Positions 5,898 to 13,439 are shown, counted from the first letter of the stretch. The stretch is DNA of 25,515 nucleotides from Halieaceae bacterium UBA5085 (GCA_002414665.1 DIAF01000016.1:1-25515), one strand, 5' to 3'. The notes: generated by a model not told the origin, from the letters alone. Made by a program: numbers and translations.

Positions 5898-6626
5898 TTG
5901 ACCTGGATCGTCATTGGTGGATTTCTCATGAGCGCCATCGCTTTGGTGGGCAGTGTCACCGTCGTGCTCAATCAGGCTACCCTGGATCGTCTGCTGCTTC
6001 CCTTTGTCTCCCTTGCCGCGGGAACACTGATGGGCGGCGCCTTGTTTCAGATGATTCCGCAGGGGTCCGCCGCCTTCGACCCGTTGGTGGCAAGCGTCTG
6101 GGTCGCCTCTGGTTTTGTTACCTTTCTGGGCTTGGAACTGTTTCTGCATTGGCATCACTCACACAGTTCCCGGCGCACAGAGCGTGAGCCAGTAACGTAT
6201 CTGATCCTTGTTGGCGATGCCGTTCACAATTTTCTCGGTGGTCTGGGCATTGCCAGTACCTTCCTGATCAATCCCGCTGCCGGCATTACCGCCTGGGTGG
6301 CGGCGGCAGCCCACGAGGTGCCACAGGAGTTGGGCGACTTTGGGATTCTGGTGCGCGGTGGCTTTCCTCGACGCCGTGCTTTGCAGTGGAATTTCCTCTC
6401 GGCACTGACTTTTCCCTTGGGAGCCCTCATCGCTTACTTTGCAGCCCAGCAGTTCGATGTGTCCGGGTTTGTGCTCTTTGGTGCAGGTAATTTCATTTAC
6501 ATTGCCGCTTCTGACCTGGTGCCGGAGATCAAGGCAAATAAAAACTTCCGTGCTGCAGTCACGCATTTCGGCCTCTTTTCATCCGGCATGGCGCTGACGC
6601 TATTTCTTGCGGTATGGAATGCATGA
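5898..6626 (+). CDS. ZIP family divalent metal transporter
   Basis: This 242-residue inner-membrane ZIP-type transporter would move zinc or a related divalent metal into the cytoplasm. About eight hydrophobic helices are visible. Helix 4 carries G-D-A-V-H-N-F-L-G-G (His110, Asn111) and helix 5 carries H-E-V-P-Q-E-L-G-D-F (His139, Glu140, Glu144), the two metal-binding signatures of the family. The loop between helices 3 and 4 holds HWHHSHS (84-90), a typical histidine-rich variable loop. The start is taken as TTG 5898, which completes helix 1; ATG 5928 would cut it, and neither has a strong ribosome site. A tiny palindrome follows the stop codon. Confidence 0.85.
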   Translation: MTWIVIGGFLMSAIALVGSVTVVLNQATLDRLLLPFVSLAAGTLMGGALFQMIPQGSAAFDPLVASVWVASGFVTFLGLELFLHWHHSHSSRRTEREPVTYLILVGDAVHNFLGGLGIASTFLINPAAGITAWVAAAAHEVPQELGDFGILVRGGFPRRRALQWNFLSALTFPLGALIAYFAAQQFDVSGFVLFGAGNFIYIAASDLVPEIKANKNFRAAVTHFGLFSSGMALTLFLAVWNA

Positions 6627-6634
6627 GCGAGCTA

Positions 6635-6651
6635 GCTAACGGGGCGTTAGC
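6635..6651 (+). repeat. minimal attC-like palindrome (box pair only)
   Basis: GCTAACG (6635-6641) and CGTTAGC (6645-6651) form a perfect 7-bp inverted repeat around GGG. The arms equal the outer boxes of an attC site (CTAAC and GTTAG) with the interior missing. It lies 8 bases after the ZIP stop codon and 17 before the next start, as a cassette junction would. Confidence 0.45.
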
Positions 6652-6668
6652 CATTTGGAGACAACTTC

Positions 6669-7124
6669 ATGAGCGTTGACCAGGCATACAATTTCCGAAC
6701 TATCGACGAAGCAGTCTCTACCTCAGGACTGCTGAGTGAGGAGCAGCTATCGGAGTTGCGCGATAGTGGCTATGAGGTTGTAATCAACCTTTTACCGCGG
6801 AATAGTGAGCATGCCATAAAGAACGAAGAAGATATCGTCATCGGCCAGGGTGTTGAATACCTCCATATTCCGGTGGATTTTTCAGCCCCTGCAGAGCGCG
6901 ATTATTCGGAATTTGTTAACGCCATGAAGTCCCGCGAGGGCAAGAAAGTGTTGATACATTGTGCTGCAAACTACCGCGTATCGGCATTTTACGCTATGTA
7001 CGCATATGAGCATTTGGGTTGGTCTGCTTCCCGGGCGAAGGAGCATATAGCGTCAATTTGGTGTCCAGAAGATAACCCTCCGTGGGATCAGTTTATTGCA
7101 AAAGTTGTACCGGCTGATGGCTAG
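6669..7124 (+). CDS. protein tyrosine phosphatase-like protein (CX4R loop)
   Basis: This 151-residue protein has the dual-specificity-phosphatase-like fold: an early V-I-N-L-L strand (38-42), a possible general-acid segment I-P-V-D-F (67-71), and the loop V-L-I-H-C-A-A-N-Y-R-V-S-A-F with Cys98 and Arg103. The canonical signature is C-x5-R; here only four residues separate Cys and Arg. As I recall, a group of bacterial proteins with HCAANxR loops is annotated as phosphatase family, so activity may be changed or absent. GGAG lies about 8 bases before the ATG. The gene stands alone between attC-like repeats, typical of cassette cargo. Confidence 0.8.
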   Translation: MSVDQAYNFRTIDEAVSTSGLLSEEQLSELRDSGYEVVINLLPRNSEHAIKNEEDIVIGQGVEYLHIPVDFSAPAERDYSEFVNAMKSREGKKVLIHCAANYRVSAFYAMYAYEHLGWSASRAKEHIASIWCPEDNPPWDQFIAKVVPADG

Positions 7125-7235
7125 CGAGGCGCAGCAATCGCCCGTTGGAAAGCGGCCAGGCTGGGACGCTTTACCCTCCGCTTCGCTCTGGGAAAGGCGC
7201 CCTTTGGTGCAAGTTTGGGCGGTATTGAATGCCGG
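7120..7235 (+). repeat. attC-like repeat
   Basis: The repeat begins at the previous stop codon (GGCTAGCG). The inner arm CGCTTTACCC (7167-7176) pairs imperfectly with GGGAAAGGCG (7190-7199) around TCCGCTTCGCTCT, which carries the shared TTCGCTC tip element. GGGCGGTATTG near 7217-7227 would be a diverged right box. At about 110 bp it is in the size range of long attC sites. Confidence 0.42.
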
Positions 7236-7309
7236 TAGCGCGTCGAGCTTTCAATGGTCAATCGATGCTTTGCCGGGATTTTTCCAGCAACCAGGGCCTA
7301 GGAGCAGCC

Positions 7310-7948
7310 ATGTCTGATGAGCAACCGGAAACACCTGCAAATGATGAGGTAGACACCGAGCCTGAAGCGCAGCTCTCCAACACAGATCGAATTCTTGTGC
7401 GTTTGTCTTTCTGGCAAACGATTCTTTCCGTCGTAGGCGTATTCATCGCGGTCGTTGCACTTTACGCCGCGCTTACCGAATCCGAGGCGGTACGTCGTCA
7501 AACCGCCGCAGCGGTTTGGCCCTTCGTACAGCTATCTGTCGCCGATTACGATACCGGGGAAGTTGCCGGCTTCACGCTCTCGCTCACCAATGCGGGTGTG
7601 GGTCCAGCACTCGTTCGGTCCCTGCGCTTGATTGTTGACGGGGAGCCCATGCGTGATTGGGAGCAGGTCATCGCGCATCTTGATGGCACAATCGATGAGC
7701 ACGTGGGCAGAAATAGCATTGGCGACAGAGTTCTCAGTCCCGGACACAAGGTGGATTTGATTTCGGTCACAGACCCCATGCTGGCTCGACGGTTACAAGC
7801 TGTGGTTCGGAGCTCGGAAACCTCTCTGACTTATTGTTATTGCTCAATTTTTGCTGAATGCTGGCTAATGAACAGCCAGTCACAGGCATTGGATCCTGAG
7901 CCGACGGAAGCCTGCCCAAGCTTTGGCAACCAGGCATTTCTCAACTAG
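7310..7948 (+). CDS. hypothetical single-pass membrane protein
   Basis: This 212-residue protein is uncharacterised. It has an acidic, Pro/Glu-rich N-terminus (1-24), one transmembrane helix (about 36-55, WQTILSVVGVFIAVVALYAA), an E-S-E-A-V-R-R-Q-T linker and a C-terminal beta-rich domain (about 68-200) containing TLSLTNAGVGPALVRSLRL. That segment reads like a small immunoglobulin-like or sensor domain outside the membrane. Late cysteines (YCYC and two more) could form disulfides. TAGGAG lies about 6 bases before the ATG, which is preferred over the longer open frame beginning inside the repeat. Function is unknown. Confidence 0.68.
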   Translation: MSDEQPETPANDEVDTEPEAQLSNTDRILVRLSFWQTILSVVGVFIAVVALYAALTESEAVRRQTAAAVWPFVQLSVADYDTGEVAGFTLSLTNAGVGPALVRSLRLIVDGEPMRDWEQVIAHLDGTIDEHVGRNSIGDRVLSPGHKVDLISVTDPMLARRLQAVVRSSETSLTYCYCSIFAECWLMNSQSQALDPEPTEACPSFGNQAFLN

Positions 7949-8103
7949 ATGTTCCCGATCGACCTCTGCGGCCCAACATGTCGCTGCACCATGTGTTTGA
8001 CTCGCGGGTCGGAATGGCTACGCTAAACCCTTGTACACATTCAACGGCCGGTGAGCTCAGACCTTAGTTGACTGCGCAAGCCACTGCGAAGCGAGGTAAA
8101 GGT

Positions 8104-8400
8104 ATGAAGGATGTCAGGTACGTCGTGTTTCACCTGCCAGGTCCGAACTGGCAGGCAGGTAAGTCGCTGCTTGAGCAGCCCGGTGTCATGGAGCACGTAG
8201 GCCATTACAAGAAGTTTCTTGAAGCTGGAAAGCTGTCCATGGGTGGGCCGCATCTCGACGAGCGGGGAGGGGGGATGATGATTCCCGCTGCCGGTGCTGG
8301 CCTAGCCGAGATTGAAGCATTCGCTGCGGAGGATCCGGCGGTTAAGTCGGGCCTGTTGCGCTTTGAAGTCAGGGCTTGGGTTGTGGGAATGAGTGGATAA
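8104..8400 (+). CDS. YCII-related domain protein
   Basis: This 98-residue protein of the YCII family has a dimeric ferredoxin-like fold. The start V-R-Y-V-V-F-H-L-P-G-P, the H-V-G-H-Y-K-K-F-L-E-A-G-K-L helix with conserved histidines (about residues 32-45), the G-G-P-H-L-D strand and the DPAVKSGLLRFEVRAW end are all family features. Members are small enzymes of mostly unknown reaction. ATG 8104 has a GAGGTAAAGG ribosome site; upstream in-frame sequence is not conserved. Its stop overlaps the start of the methyltransferase gene by 8 bases, suggesting coupled translation. Confidence 0.82.
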   Translation: MKDVRYVVFHLPGPNWQAGKSLLEQPGVMEHVGHYKKFLEAGKLSMGGPHLDERGGGMMIPAAGAGLAEIEAFAAEDPAVKSGLLRFEVRAWVVGMSG

Positions 8401-9166
8401 GGGCAGGAAAGTGGACGAATTTGAACTACTCCTGGATCTACATAAAGGCGCGTATCGTCAAGGCCCGGGTGGTGATGCGGAGACTGAAAAGGCAATCGGG
8501 CTGGCGGGCATCGACCGGAAGGCGCCAATAAGAATTGCCGATATCGGTTGTGGCACGGGCGCCTCAACGCTGACGTTGGCCCGCCTGCTCAATGCCAAAA
8601 TTACTGCTGTCGACTTCCTTCAGGATTTTATAGACGTTCTTGCGAACAGGGCTGAGAGTAATGGCGTCGGTGACAAGGTTACGCCACTTTGCGCTTCAAT
8701 GGAGCAACTACCGTTTGAAGACGAAGCGTTTGACGTGGTCTGGTCCGAAGGCGCCATCTACAACATTGGGTTTGCGAAAGGCGTAGCGGCGTGGAGGCGT
8801 TACCTTAAGCCCGGTGGGTTACTTGTTGTCTCGGAGATTACGTGGCTTACAAGCTCTCGTCCTTCCGGGCTTCAGGATCACTGGAACCGTGAATATCCCG
8901 AGATAGACATGGCATCAGCAAAGATCCGCGTTCTGGAAGACAGTGGCTATACGCCTGTTGGATATTTTGTCCTGCCAGAGCATTGCTGGCTGGATAATTA
9001 TTACGAGCCCATGCGCAGGGGTTTTGATGGCTTCCTGAGCCGGAACGGGAATAGTAAAGAGGCCCAGGCAATCGTCGAGGCGGAGCGGCACGAGATGAAG
9101 CTCTACGAGGACTACAAAGCGTACTTCAGCTATGGTGTGTATATCGCAAGGAAGGCAGACAGTTGA
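8393..9166 (+). CDS. class I SAM-dependent methyltransferase
   Basis: This methyltransferase of about 257 residues has the Rossmann fold. Motif I is I-A-D-I-G-C-G-T-G-A-S (48-58), followed by the acidic end of strand 2, T-A-V-D-F (Asp74), the P-F-E-D-E-A-F-D-V-V-W-S-E-G-A strand 4 region and L-K-P-G-G-L-L-V-V-S-E (motif III area). It resembles UbiE/ArsM-like small-molecule methyltransferases; the acceptor is unknown. GTG 8393 overlaps the upstream stop and is favoured by coupling. A second GTG at 8411 just before DEFELLL is possible. Confidence 0.86.
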   Translation: MDKGRKVDEFELLLDLHKGAYRQGPGGDAETEKAIGLAGIDRKAPIRIADIGCGTGASTLTLARLLNAKITAVDFLQDFIDVLANRAESNGVGDKVTPLCASMEQLPFEDEAFDVVWSEGAIYNIGFAKGVAAWRRYLKPGGLLVVSEITWLTSSRPSGLQDHWNREYPEIDMASAKIRVLEDSGYTPVGYFVLPEHCWLDNYYEPMRRGFDGFLSRNGNSKEAQAIVEAERHEMKLYEDYKAYFSYGVYIARKADS

Positions 9167-9236
9167 AAGCCATGACAGCTACTGTCAGTTCAGGCGATGG
9201 TTTTCCTGGTGTTATGTTTGACGTTGAGTCCTGGCG

Positions 9237-10100
9237 ATGACTGGCGCCTGGAGCATTACCGCAGTGTTTCTTGTATTCGTAGCAGGACTGTACCCCTTGG
9301 GTGTGTGGCTGCTATTGCGGGTTCAGAGTGCCAGTCCGTTGATGCTCACCGTCGGATTGGCAGCCGTTGGTGCGTGTTTGGTTTGTAGACGTGACCTCCG
9401 CGCTCTTGGCTGGGGCTGGGGCGAGTGGAAGTATCAGTACCATAGCTATCTGATACCTCTTCTATATTCATTTGTTGCGTATCTTGTGATTTGGGGACTC
9501 TCTTTCGGGAGCTGGTATGACAGTGGCTTTGTCGAGGAGCTACGAGCGGGCTACATGCTGGAGTCGTGGTCCGATGGGGCCATCATTGCATTGCGGTTCG
9601 TGCTTACCGCTACAGTCAGCTTTACGCTTCTCTTGCCGGGTGTTTTGGGTGAGGAGATGGGGTGGCGGGGTCTCCTGGTACCCGCACTATCGAAAAACCT
9701 TGGCTTCACCCACGTAGCACTTCTGAGCGGTTTGCTTTGGTCGATGTTTCACTGGCCGCTCATGTTTCTCGGCTTCTACGGAAACACCGAAACCCCGCTG
9801 CTGTTTCAGCTCGCGACTTTCACGGTCTGTCTCGTATCGATGTCAGTTGTAATGGCGTACATGCGTTACAAGACAGACAGCCTGTGGCCGGCGGTGACCT
9901 TTCACATGAGCCACAATGTATTTCTGCAAAAGTTCTTCACCCCCATAACTGCAGAAAACGACACCACCGTGTGGTTTGCCGATGAGTTCGGGCTTGCGGT
10001 GCCTCTGGTGGCAGCGTGTTTCGGCCTTCTCTATTGGCGCAAGGGGGTTGGGGAGTTTGGGCGTGTCGAAACTGACAAGTCATTGCGGCGGCCCTGTTAG
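9237..10100 (+). CDS. CPBP family intramembrane glutamic protease
   Basis: This 287-residue polytopic membrane protein is of the CAAX protease/bacteriocin-processing (CPBP) family. It has about eight hydrophobic helices. Motif 1 is G-E-E-M-G-W-R-G (Glu139, Glu140, Arg144), motif 2 is the helix ending in M-F-H-W-P (His172), and motif 3 is F-H-M-S-H-N (His223, Asn227). All catalytic-site residues of the family are present. Members cleave prenylated proteins or peptides, or give immunity to peptides; the target here is unknown. The start at 9237 has only a weak ribosome site. It lies 70 bases after the methyltransferase. Confidence 0.88.
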   Translation: MTGAWSITAVFLVFVAGLYPLGVWLLLRVQSASPLMLTVGLAAVGACLVCRRDLRALGWGWGEWKYQYHSYLIPLLYSFVAYLVIWGLSFGSWYDSGFVEELRAGYMLESWSDGAIIALRFVLTATVSFTLLLPGVLGEEMGWRGLLVPALSKNLGFTHVALLSGLLWSMFHWPLMFLGFYGNTETPLLFQLATFTVCLVSMSVVMAYMRYKTDSLWPAVTFHMSHNVFLQKFFTPITAENDTTVWFADEFGLAVPLVAACFGLLYWRKGVGEFGRVETDKSLRRPC

Positions 10101-10154
10101 CCGCGGCGCATGGCCGGCATTCCGGCTCTGGCAGCCTGGTTGGAGTCTGTCTAC

Positions 10155-10307
10155 GTGATAAAAGGTGTATGTCACTGTTGCAGAATCAGAGTTGAGCTCT
10201 CGGGCTCGCTTTTTGATGCAGATTGCTGTCATCGCGTTCACCGTCGACTTTCGGCAGCCCTGGCCTTTACGGTCTCGATGCTTGATGACCCAGGTGTTGC
10301 CGGGTGA
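10155..10307 (+). pseudogene. truncated GFA-like (Mss4-fold) remnant
   Basis: From GTG 10155 the frame reads V-I-K-G-V-C-H-C-C-R-I-R-V-E-L-S-G, then D-A-D-C-C-H-R-V-H-R-R-L-S. GFA proteins start in this way, with a C-x-C pair, then C-H-C-x-x-C-R-R-x-S-G. Here the second cluster has C-H-R-V-H-R where family members have C-H-C-x-x-C, which would arise from two Cys-to-Arg changes, and the frame stops after about 50 residues instead of 120-140. I read it as a decayed copy. The next-but-one gene is an intact GFA protein. It could also be chance, since only about 30 residues can be matched. Confidence 0.4.
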
Positions 10308-10843
10308 AAGTCATCCTGATAGGAAATGCCGGAGCCGGGAAAACCACGCTTGCCAATGCATTGATGGCCAAAGGCGGTGCTTCTCGTCTTTCACTCGATA
10401 AGGTCGCGTTCGCGGAGGCTGCGGAACGCAGGCCCCTGGCAGAAAGCATTGAAGCGGTACAGGACTTCATCCACGCGAACGATCGCTGGGTCATTGAGGG
10501 TGTTTACTCGGATATTGTCCAGCCTCTTCTTGTGTATTGCGAAACCCTGGTATTCCTCAATCCGGGGACCGCAACCTGTATTGAGCATTGTCGCCGACGC
10601 CCTTGGGAGCCGGAAAAATTCGGTTCTGAATCCGAGCAGCTGGAAAATCTGTCGAACCTGATAACGTGGGTATCCGATTACGAAACCCGAAGCGATGAAT
10701 ACGGGTTGAACAGGCACCGGAGGCTGTTCGATGGGTTTCCGGGTAGAAAACTCGAGTTCACCAGCGTAGTGCCAGATGCGGCCGAACAAATTCTCTCTGC
10801 ACCGTATGATCCGCCCGCCAGCCTTCCTCACTGTGATTCCTGA
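10304..10843 (+). CDS. P-loop NTPase, adenylate-kinase-like
   Basis: This 179-residue nucleotide-binding protein starts at GTG 10304 with strand K-V-I-L-I and the Walker A loop G-N-A-G-A-G-K-T (7-14). The layout that follows (L-D-K-V-A-F region, then W-V-I-E-G-V-Y-S-D, later F-L-N-P and R-R-R-P-W) is that of the adenylate-kinase-like or topology-modulation-protein group of small kinases. In the family the W-V-I-D/E-G-N/V-Y segment is the Walker B-like region. The phosphate acceptor is unknown. The start overlaps the end of the GFA-like remnant. Confidence 0.82.
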   Translation: MKVILIGNAGAGKTTLANALMAKGGASRLSLDKVAFAEAAERRPLAESIEAVQDFIHANDRWVIEGVYSDIVQPLLVYCETLVFLNPGTATCIEHCRRRPWEPEKFGSESEQLENLSNLITWVSDYETRSDEYGLNRHRRLFDGFPGRKLEFTSVVPDAAEQILSAPYDPPASLPHCDS

Positions 10844-10954
10844 CCAGGTTTCGCTTCGTGGGGCCACCGAAACGATGCCAGCCGTGATGCGTCAGGCCCG
10901 CAGGCGAGTTGTACAATGGGGGAATGGTCATGACGCTATCAATCAGGAGCCAGG

Positions 10955-11362
10955 ATGACTGAGCATGCCGGATCTTGCCTGTGTGGAGCCGTGAAGTTCG
11001 TGGTAGAGGGCGATTTTGACAGCTTTTACCTCTGTCATTGCCAGCGCTGCCAGAAGGACACGGGGTCTGCCCACGGGGCGAATCTCTTTTCGCAGTCCGC
11101 CACATTGACCTGGCTGGCCGGTGTGGATCGGGTGACCTCCTTCACGCTCTCCGGTACGCGGCACAGCAGAAGCTTTTGCAGCCGCTGTGGTTCGGCGGTA
11201 CCGGGCGTGCAGTCTGCAGGCTTGCTCGTTGTTCCGGCAGGGTGTCTGGACACACCGCACGCGCTGCGGCCAACGGCGCACATCTTTACCTCCAGCAAAG
11301 CCGCCTGGGATGGCCTGTACGATGACGTGCCAGTATTTAAAGGGCTCCCAACCCATGTTTAG
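10955..11362 (+). CDS. GFA family zinc protein (Mss4-like)
   Basis: This 135-residue protein is of the GFA (glutathione-dependent formaldehyde-activating) family. The zinc ligands are visible: C-L-C (Cys8, Cys10), C-H-C-Q-R-C (Cys27, Cys29, Cys32) and C-S-R-C-G (Cys75, Cys78). Q-K-D-T-G after the second cluster and D-T-P-H-A-L-R-P-T-A-H-I-F near the C-terminus are family marks. The name reflects one proposed activity, and for most members the reaction is unproven. AGGAG lies about 5 bases before the ATG. Its stop codon overlaps the start of the next gene. Confidence 0.88.
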   Translation: MTEHAGSCLCGAVKFVVEGDFDSFYLCHCQRCQKDTGSAHGANLFSQSATLTWLAGVDRVTSFTLSGTRHSRSFCSRCGSAVPGVQSAGLLVVPAGCLDTPHALRPTAHIFTSSKAAWDGLYDDVPVFKGLPTHV

Positions 11363-11663
11363 AGGCCAGGGCCTGGCCTGGCCACGATTCTCGTCGTTGC
11401 TCGGTGCGCTGGTGCTTGCCGTTGTGCTTGCAATCGGGTCGCACCTCTCCCCAGTGCTGGGCTATCTGTTTGCTCTGCTGGCGCTTGTCATGATTATTGT
11501 TGCATTGCACATGGAGTCTGTCTGGCCCACACAATCGCGACAGGAGCACGGCGTTGTTTTCGCGCTGTTCTGGGGAACAATGCTCGGGGTTGTGGTACCT
11601 TTTCTTGTGGCAGCGTTCCTGGAAGGCGGTGTGGCCGCGGTGGTGGATATCTTCGCCTCGTAG
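11355..11663 (+). CDS. small three-helix membrane protein
   Basis: This 102-residue protein has three hydrophobic segments (about 14-31, 33-52 and 67-92) and a polar loop with WPTQSRQEHG between the second and third. ATG 11355 overlaps the end of the GFA gene by 8 bases, which suggests coupled translation; the longer frame upstream is only the GFA gene read in another frame. No family is recognised. It is probably an inner-membrane protein. Confidence 0.65.
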   Translation: MFRGQGLAWPRFSSLLGALVLAVVLAIGSHLSPVLGYLFALLALVMIIVALHMESVWPTQSRQEHGVVFALFWGTMLGVVVPFLVAAFLEGGVAAVVDIFAS

Positions 11664-11745
11664 GCGCTGCACCCGCGGTGCTGCGGAATTCCGGGGTAGC
11701 GAGTCAAGCCAGTGACCGTGCCCGTAAACCATGGCGGTGAAGCCC

Positions 11746-12063
11746 ATGTCAGATATTGCCAATACTCCCAGGCCTCCGTATTACGCGGTGATCTTCAGCA
11801 GCCACCGCACCGAGGGTGACAATGGCTACACGGAAATGGCGGACCGCATGGTCTCCCTGGCTTCGGAGCAACCCGGGTTTCTGGGCATCGAGTCCGTGCG
11901 CGACGGGCTGGGCATCACTGTATCCTATTGGGACAGCGTTGAAGCGATACGGGACTGGAAGCGGAACGCGGAGCACCAGGCGGCACAAGAGCGGGGTCGG
12001 AGCGCATGGTATGCAGCGTTCAAGGTCAGGATCGCCAGGGTAGAGCGGGACTACGGACTTTGA
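11746..12063 (+). CDS. ABM-fold monooxygenase-like protein
   Basis: This 105-residue protein is of the antibiotic-biosynthesis-monooxygenase superfamily. The succession Y-Y-A-V-I-F-S-S-H-R-T-E-G-D-N-G-Y, R-M-V-S-L-A-S-E-Q-P-G-F-L-G-I-E-S, then V-S-Y-W-D-S-V-E-A-I-R-D-W-K is a well-known pattern in this family, with H-x-x-A-Q-E-x-G-R following. The fold is a dimeric ferredoxin-like barrel. Its substrate cannot be inferred. ATG 11746 is preferred over 11731 because the region before it is not conserved in character and GGTGAAG is nearby. Confidence 0.85.
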   Translation: MSDIANTPRPPYYAVIFSSHRTEGDNGYTEMADRMVSLASEQPGFLGIESVRDGLGITVSYWDSVEAIRDWKRNAEHQAAQERGRSAWYAAFKVRIARVERDYGL

Positions 12064-12109
12064 GCAGGCAGTGGCGCCACAGATTCACGACCATGATGTG
12101 GAGAGCACG

Positions 12110-12895
12110 ATGAAGCAACAGGCCCTGCGAATCTGGCCGCTGCTGACGGGCACGCACCGTTATGAAAAGGTTGTATCAACCCGCAACAGGGGCCACGGCC
12201 AGTTCATTACCGCGCCCATCCTGGCCTACCTGATCGAGACCCCGAATGGCCGCATTCTGTACGATGTAGGCTGTGATTATCAGAAAATCGCCACCCCGGA
12301 GCTGCGCTCGAAATACTACGACCCCATGCGTGATTTCTTCGATCCGCCGGTGATGGAGGAAAGCCAGCGCATCCCCAGTTACCTGCGGCGGCTCGGCCTG
12401 AGCGCCCGTGATATCGACCTCGTGTTTCTCGGTCATCTGCATTTCGACCATGCGGGTGGCCTGTGCGATCTTCCGGGCTGTGAGGTCCACGTGCATGCAG
12501 ACGAGGTGGCGGCGGCCGCGACGCGACTGGACAGCGGCGTCTTCGCCGACGAAGTCGCCGGTGCCAGTGAGTGGAACCTGCAGCGTGGGGAATACGAGGT
12601 TGCTCCCGGCGTCCATGCCCTGTGCACGCCGGGGCACACCGCCGGCCATATGTCGCTGTTTATCGAGCTGCCCAAGGGTCGGCCGGTGATTCTGTGTGGC
12701 GACGCGGCAGACCTGACCGAGAACCTCACCGATGAGGTCGCCCCGGGCTATTGCTGGCAGGACAACGATGCACTCGCGGTCAACAGTATCAGACGCATGA
12801 AATCGATCGCCGAGCGTGAGGGCGCAGAGCTGTGGCCGAATCACGATTTCGAGTTTTACCGGGAGCTGCCGGCGTTTCCGGCCTGGCGAGAGTAG
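12110..12895 (+). CDS. metallo-beta-lactamase-fold hydrolase, AHL-lactonase-like
   Basis: This 261-residue enzyme of the metallo-beta-lactamase fold is most like N-acyl-homoserine lactonases. The metal ligands are complete: H-L-H-F-D-H (His109, His111, Asp113, His114), His176 in T-P-G-H-T-A-G-H, Asp198 in C-G-D-A-A-D and His245 near the C-terminus. In the AiiA lactonase a catalytic Tyr follows the bridging Asp by three residues; here that position is Asp201, so quorum-signal hydrolysis is possible but not assured. No signal peptide is seen, so it is cytoplasmic. ATG 12110 has GGAG a few bases upstream; an earlier GTG at 12071 is possible. Confidence 0.84.
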   Translation: MKQQALRIWPLLTGTHRYEKVVSTRNRGHGQFITAPILAYLIETPNGRILYDVGCDYQKIATPELRSKYYDPMRDFFDPPVMEESQRIPSYLRRLGLSARDIDLVFLGHLHFDHAGGLCDLPGCEVHVHADEVAAAATRLDSGVFADEVAGASEWNLQRGEYEVAPGVHALCTPGHTAGHMSLFIELPKGRPVILCGDAADLTENLTDEVAPGYCWQDNDALAVNSIRRMKSIAEREGAELWPNHDFEFYRELPAFPAWRE

Positions 12896-13046
12896 GCCCA
12901 ACGGCGCAACCCCGCCGATGCCGAGCCGAATACAATGTTTCTGCGTATACCGATGACCCGCCGCCGGGCGTGGGTTAGGATAGGCGCACGGCGCAGGCGA
13001 CAGGCCGCAAATTAACGGATTTCAGAATCTACACGGAGATTGCACG

Positions 13047-13439
13047 ATGCTGAATCATGTCATGATTGGCTCTGACGACATCGAAAGGTCAAAGCGCTTC
13101 TACACCGCCGTACTGGGCGTGCTCGGCGCAGGCGCACCCATTGAGCACAAGAACGATACGGGTCAGACGCGCCTGTTTTTCATGCACAATGGCTCCACGT
13201 TCAGTGTGAGCGAGCCCATCAACGGCAAGCCGGTAACTATCGCAAACGGTTCAACGATCGGCTTCGTCTGCGATTCGCCGGAGCAGCTCAAGGAGTTTCA
13301 CGATGTCGCCGTCGCCAATGGCGGTACCAGTGTGGAAGATCCACCCGGTCCTCGCGAAAGCACGATGGGCGTGATGCACCTGTGCTATTTTCTGGACCCG
13401 GACGGGCACAAGATTTGTGGCATTCACCGGCCCAGCTGA
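13047..13439 (+). CDS. VOC family protein (glyoxalase-like)
   Basis: This 130-residue protein of the vicinal-oxygen-chelate fold has two beta-alpha-beta-beta-beta repeats. The N-terminal L-N-H-V-M-I-G-S-D-D-I-E-R-S-K-R-F-Y (His4 a candidate metal ligand) and the C-terminal Y-F-L-D-P-D-G-H-K-I-C-G-I segment are typical. Members act as lyases, dioxygenases or resistance proteins; the reaction is not set by the sequence. CGGAGA lies about 8 bases before the ATG. About 150 bases upstream form a gap with no gene; a weak promoter may lie there. Confidence 0.87.
   Translation: MLNHVMIGSDDIERSKRFYTAVLGVLGAGAPIEHKNDTGQTRLFFMHNGSTFSVSEPINGKPVTIANGSTIGFVCDSPEQLKEFHDVAVANGGTSVEDPPGPRESTMGVMHLCYFLDPDGHKICGIHRPS

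Noticed and set aside
5583..6158. 191-residue open frame on the minus strand
   Set aside because: It lies opposite the GNAT end and the ZIP gene, has no family features, and is explained by the high GC of the sense genes.
7971..8075. Possible further attC site (GCCCAAC at 7971-7977 and a GCTACGCT element near 8017-8024)
   Set aside because: The left box matches the consensus, but no paired right box or clear stem could be found.
10905..10925. TACAAT as a -10 box upstream of the GFA gene
   Set aside because: No acceptable -35 sequence lies 16-18 bases upstream.
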